In this document: positions 61,376 to 64,000 of the stretch, piece after piece
How the letters are laid out: the number at the start of each line of letters is the position of its first letter
How positions within the stretch are numbered: the first letter of the stretch is position 1
Assembly (NCBI GenBank): GCA_016187935.1
Contig: JACPIU010000016.1
Location: 1 to 64,000 of the forward strand
Direction: 5' to 3'
DNA length: 64,000 nt
DNA from: Bdellovibrio sp.
GTDB taxonomy: Bacteria; Bdellovibrionota; Bacteriovoracia; Bacteriovoracales; Bacteriovoracaceae
The notes under the pieces: model-generated
Databases searched by the model: none
What the model saw: only the letters and a program-made list of their open reading frames with translations
Told to the model about the DNA's origin: nothing
Position numbers and translations under genes: made by a program

Positions 61376-64000
61376 TTAAGGAGAGGTACCCTCCCCCTTC
61401 ATTAATTTGAGCAAATCTTGATGGCGCACACGCCCCTCTGGTTCAGGAGTGCCAGTTGGGTCCACAACGGGCCCCTCGACTGAAGCTGGGGCACGACTTT
61501 TCTTTTTCTTTGGTTTGGCCGCGACGACTGGCGCCGAACTACCATCGGGTACATAGGCCACAACTCCTTCTTCATCAGTCTGGGCAACGTAGACGCTGAC
61601 GGTTTGATCAGCATTGACAACATAAATCGGAGCACCGTTGGCCAAAGCATACATTTGCTGCCGTTTTGTACTGTCGGCCCCATCAAATTCGGCCCGTGGA
61701 ATAATAAACTGGCCGGCATTGGGAGTGAAACTCACTCCGTTTAAAGTCAGCGCCATGCCATTCACATTGGAAACAAAACCGAGACTGGAATAGAGATCAT
61801 AACCAGTTAGAGTATCGCCTGAAGAAATGGCCAATGGCGGAGCCGCTCCATCAAACGCACCGGGACGGGCAACAGGAGCAGGGCCGGCACTACCAGGAGC
61901 ACTACCTGGAACAGCGCCCGGAGCTGCAGGTGCTTTAGCGACGGGGGCCGTTGGTGTCGCAACGGGAGTCGGGGCCAAAGGTGCAGGTAGCGTGACGCCA
62001 TTGGCAGCAGCTTGAGTTCGAGCAGAGGCCATCTCATCACGCAAACGTTTGATTTCATCTTTTAGACCACGCACTTCAGCTTCGCGATCACGGGTGGCCG
62101 AGACTAAAGAATCACCAACCTCACGGTTTTGGCGTGTCATGGCCTCGCGTAATTTTCGCTCACGGTCTTCGATCATCCGTTGGAGTTCTGCAATGCGACC
62201 GGCATAATCGACCGTTTCGCCTTCACTTGCCCCTTTCTTGCCGCTTCCTGAACCGGCCGCATTGGCGCTCCCTTCTAAACCAGCTCCTCCTCCACCCGGA
62301 AGTATGGCGGAACCACCACCCAAATTATTGAAATTTCCGCCTGAGTTTCCTCCATAGAGATTTTGATTGCTCTTGCCATTAGCTCCTTCATTATTTACCG
62401 GCGTTGTATTCGCAGGCGCACCGTCTGCCAATCGTTTAAGATCGGAATCGGCATTTTTGGCGTTGGGAACATTATTATTGCGACGATTGTATTGTCGTGC
62501 CACTTCCTGCATATGAGGGAGATCGATAATGATCTGTCCGCCAATAATCTCACCGTTCCGGATGGCATTACCTTGATTTCTTTGACCGTCGATCAAGGCC
62601 CGATCAGCATTATTTTCATGTTCAGGGGAATTATAAACCTCATCATCGGGGATATCATCAGGTATGTCAAAAACTTCACTTGGTTCTGACACCGGAACGC
62701 CTTCCGTATAGTTAAAAATCCCATTCATGGACGCTTCCGAGTCGCTATAGGCAAAACAAAGTAATTGATCCGATTGGACGGCGGATGATGCATTTCCCAC
62801 TTTCTTCATGAGTTCGCTGAAATCTTTGCGTTCTGCGGGGGTGTTCAAAACACCAATAAGCGAGATGATGGAAAATTTATTTTCACCAATCAGCGGACAA
62901 ATTTTCTCCTTGAGTGGTTTTAAGATTTTCTCCTCACACTCATTCAAGGTTTTTGTCAATTCACTTCTCAAAAAATCATGATGAAATTTTCGCATGAACT
63001 TCTTTCGATCGGGGATGGCCCCATTGGGTTCCTTGACGAAAGCTCTAAGTTTCGCCAAAAATGCCGTAATTTTTTCCGCCTTAACTTCCTCATCCTCATT
63101 CATAACATAACGAGCAATCAAGCCGTTCAATTTCAGTTTAGGGTAATCACTCTCGGGAATGTGGGCGGTCTCTCCTCTCATAAGCGCTTCATAGAGAATG
63201 ACGCCCAAACGACGATCTTCCGTCATTGTGGCGACCGCTTCAGACGGTGGGGCTTCGGATGATGGGGCTTCGGACGGTGTATCACTCGCTGCAGCATCAT
63301 CGGTCTCTGTTGAATCCTCTGGTGCGTCACTAAGTAATCTGGCATCTTGCAAAAAACCAGCATGCAGATGCCCCGCATCTGTATAAGGTAGGCCAACACC
63401 TTCACTAAAGGTACGCGTGTAGGCCCGATCGAGCACATCCCCAAAATTTCTATCGCCAGTTTCTGATGCAAAGGCGGCATTATTCTTGGGTTCCTGTACG
63501 ATCGACATTCCCTGGTTGATGCGAGCGATGGCCTTCGCATTACATGCTCCATCTGTCATGAGCTTCTCAATATAGTTACCCATATTGCCCGGAACGCAGG
63601 CCAGACCACCACGGGCCGGGGGCAGTGTTGAAACACCTTCTGCACTCTGCATGGGAGCGACGGTGGGACGCAAGCTTCTATTAAAAGCAGCGTAGGTCAA
63701 GCCTCTTGCAATATGGCGAAGAGGGCCACGCAAGCTATTCACTTTTATGGCAACAGCGGCCTTCATAGCTTGCTCCTCAAGTTGAGCAAATCTGCCAGAA
63801 CTGATTTTAGTGTATAAATCACTCGTGCCACTTGTGGTGAGGTCGCGAATACAATTACAAAATCTGCCATAAGCACCGGAACCTGGAGTATTTCGGTCAG
63901 CACTGCAAGTCATCTCCTGTGCGGCGGTAATAATCGCCTCTTGATTTCCCCCATTGGGACCCGATGTCGTGGTTCTATCGCAGCCAAGATTGGAATCGAC
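61376..64000 (-). CDS. Large exported-type protein, unknown; 5' end off the right edge
   Basis: The frame is open to the last base of the window (875 codons visible); the ATG at 63913 is internal, so the true start lies beyond the edge. Visible parts: a Cys-rich segment near the left of the protein, a Ser/Glu/Ala/Asp-rich low-complexity stretch (DNA about 63200-63340), a helical domain, an Asn/Gly-rich linker (about 62280-62400), a coiled coil (about 62050-62210), an Ala/Pro linker (about 61870-61990) and a C-terminal domain. The style matches the 1234-aa protein at 29781. No family is recognised. Confidence 0.65.
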   Translation of the reverse strand, partial: VDSNLGCDRTTTSGPNGGNQEAIITAAQEMTCSADRNTPGSGAYGRFCNCIRDLTTSGTSDLYTKISSGRFAQLEEQAMKAAVAIKVNSLRGPLRHIARGLTYAAFNRSLRPTVAPMQSAEGVSTLPPARGGLACVPGNMGNYIEKLMTDGACNAKAIARINQGMSIVQEPKNNAAFASETGDRNFGDVLDRAYTRTFSEGVGLPYTDAGHLHAGFLQDARLLSDAPEDSTETDDAAASDTPSEAPSSEAPPSEAVATMTEDRRLGVILYEALMRGETAHIPESDYPKLKLNGLIARYVMNEDEEVKAEKITAFLAKLRAFVKEPNGAIPDRKKFMRKFHHDFLRSELTKTLNECEEKILKPLKEKICPLIGENKFSIISLIGVLNTPAERKDFSELMKKVGNASSAVQSDQLLCFAYSDSEASMNGIFNYTEGVPVSEPSEVFDIPDDIPDDEVYNSPEHENNADRALIDGQRNQGNAIRNGEIIGGQIIIDLPHMQEVARQYNRRNNNVPNAKNADSDLKRLADGAPANTTPVNNEGANGKSNQNLYGGNSGGNFNNLGGGSAILPGGGGAGLEGSANAAGSGSGKKGASEGETVDYAGRIAELQRMIEDRERKLREAMTRQNREVGDSLVSATRDREAEVRGLKDEIKRLRDEMASARTQAAANGVTLPAPLAPTPVATPTAPVAKAPAAPGAVPGSAPGSAGPAPVARPGAFDGAAPPLAISSGDTLTGYDLYSSLGFVSNVNGMALTLNGVSFTPNAGQFIIPRAEFDGADSTKRQQMYALANGAPIYVVNADQTVSVYVAQTDEEGVVAYVPDGSSAPVVAAKPKKKKSRAPASVEGPVVDPTGTPEPEGRVRHQDLLKLMKGEGTSP

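Noticed and set aside
1..64000. CRISPR array, tRNA, rRNA, transposase, integrase or prophage genes
   Set aside because: I searched for direct repeats, cloverleaf-like stretches and mobile-element protein motifs and saw none; a short tRNA could still be missed by eye.

Overview
The window is a dense, bacterial, Gram-negative chromosome segment with no rRNA, tRNA, CRISPR array, phage block or insertion sequence that I could recognise. The mix of many exported proteins (about ten lipoproteins, at least four outer-membrane-barrel candidates, several very large secreted proteins), a sigma-28-like factor, and a complete lower leucine-degradation operon is what one expects of Bdellovibrionota (Bdellovibrio/Bacteriovorax-like predators) or a nearby delta-proteobacterial lineage. 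That placement is an inference from gene content and style; no marker gene such as rRNA is present to prove it.

Layout. 1-8.5 kb: unrecognised membrane or exported proteins, a coiled-coil protein with an Hsp20-like tail, a zinc-finger protein with a duplicated domain, an MgtC-type membrane protein and an APP1-like HAD phosphatase. 8.5-13.5 kb: a C45-family acyltransferase/hydrolase, then a leftward operon of a CrtI-like desaturase with FabG, FabZ and FabI. 13.5-19 kb: a membrane/periplasm group (DUF2279 protein, two divergent PAP2 phosphatases, a secreted EEP nuclease/phosphatase) followed by a secreted protein that joins an ADP-ribosyltransferase-like region to a Fic domain. 19-22.5 kb: a COG2509-type flavoprotein, CinA with a hairpin in its leader, and a small exported protein. 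22.8-36.6 kb: a cluster of giant exported proteins (1733-aa Cys-rich lipoprotein, RDD membrane protein, 1234-aa periplasmic coiled-coil protein, 810-aa zinc metalloprotease lipoprotein, membrane-anchored partner). 36.6-42.1 kb: metabolism and repair (ScoB, ScoA, two-subunit class I fumarase, Rep/UvrD helicase). 42.3-47 kb: a giant LamG lipoprotein. 47-48.1 kb: a LexA/CI-like self-cleaving repressor and a small gene that share a perfect palindrome in their promoters. 48.2-53.7 kb: exported proteins and lipoproteins, including an operon of an outer-membrane protein and a lipoprotein. 53.7-59.1 kb: the leucine/isovalerate (liu-type) operon. 59-64 kb: a beta-helix protein, a short FliA-like sigma factor and the 3' part of another large exported protein that runs off the right edge.

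How the genes work together. The liu-type operon takes 3-methylcrotonyl-CoA to acetoacetate plus acetyl-CoA; ScoAB can activate the acetoacetate with succinyl-CoA and the fumarase feeds the TCA cycle, so the window encodes most of a route for burning leucine, which suits an amino-acid-eating (predatory or proteolytic) life. The CrtI-FabG-FabZ-FabI set looks like a private fatty-acyl reduction cassette making or modifying a special lipid. The many large surface and periplasmic proteins, the metalloprotease and the ART-Fic protein are the least explained part and the best place to look for a new system.
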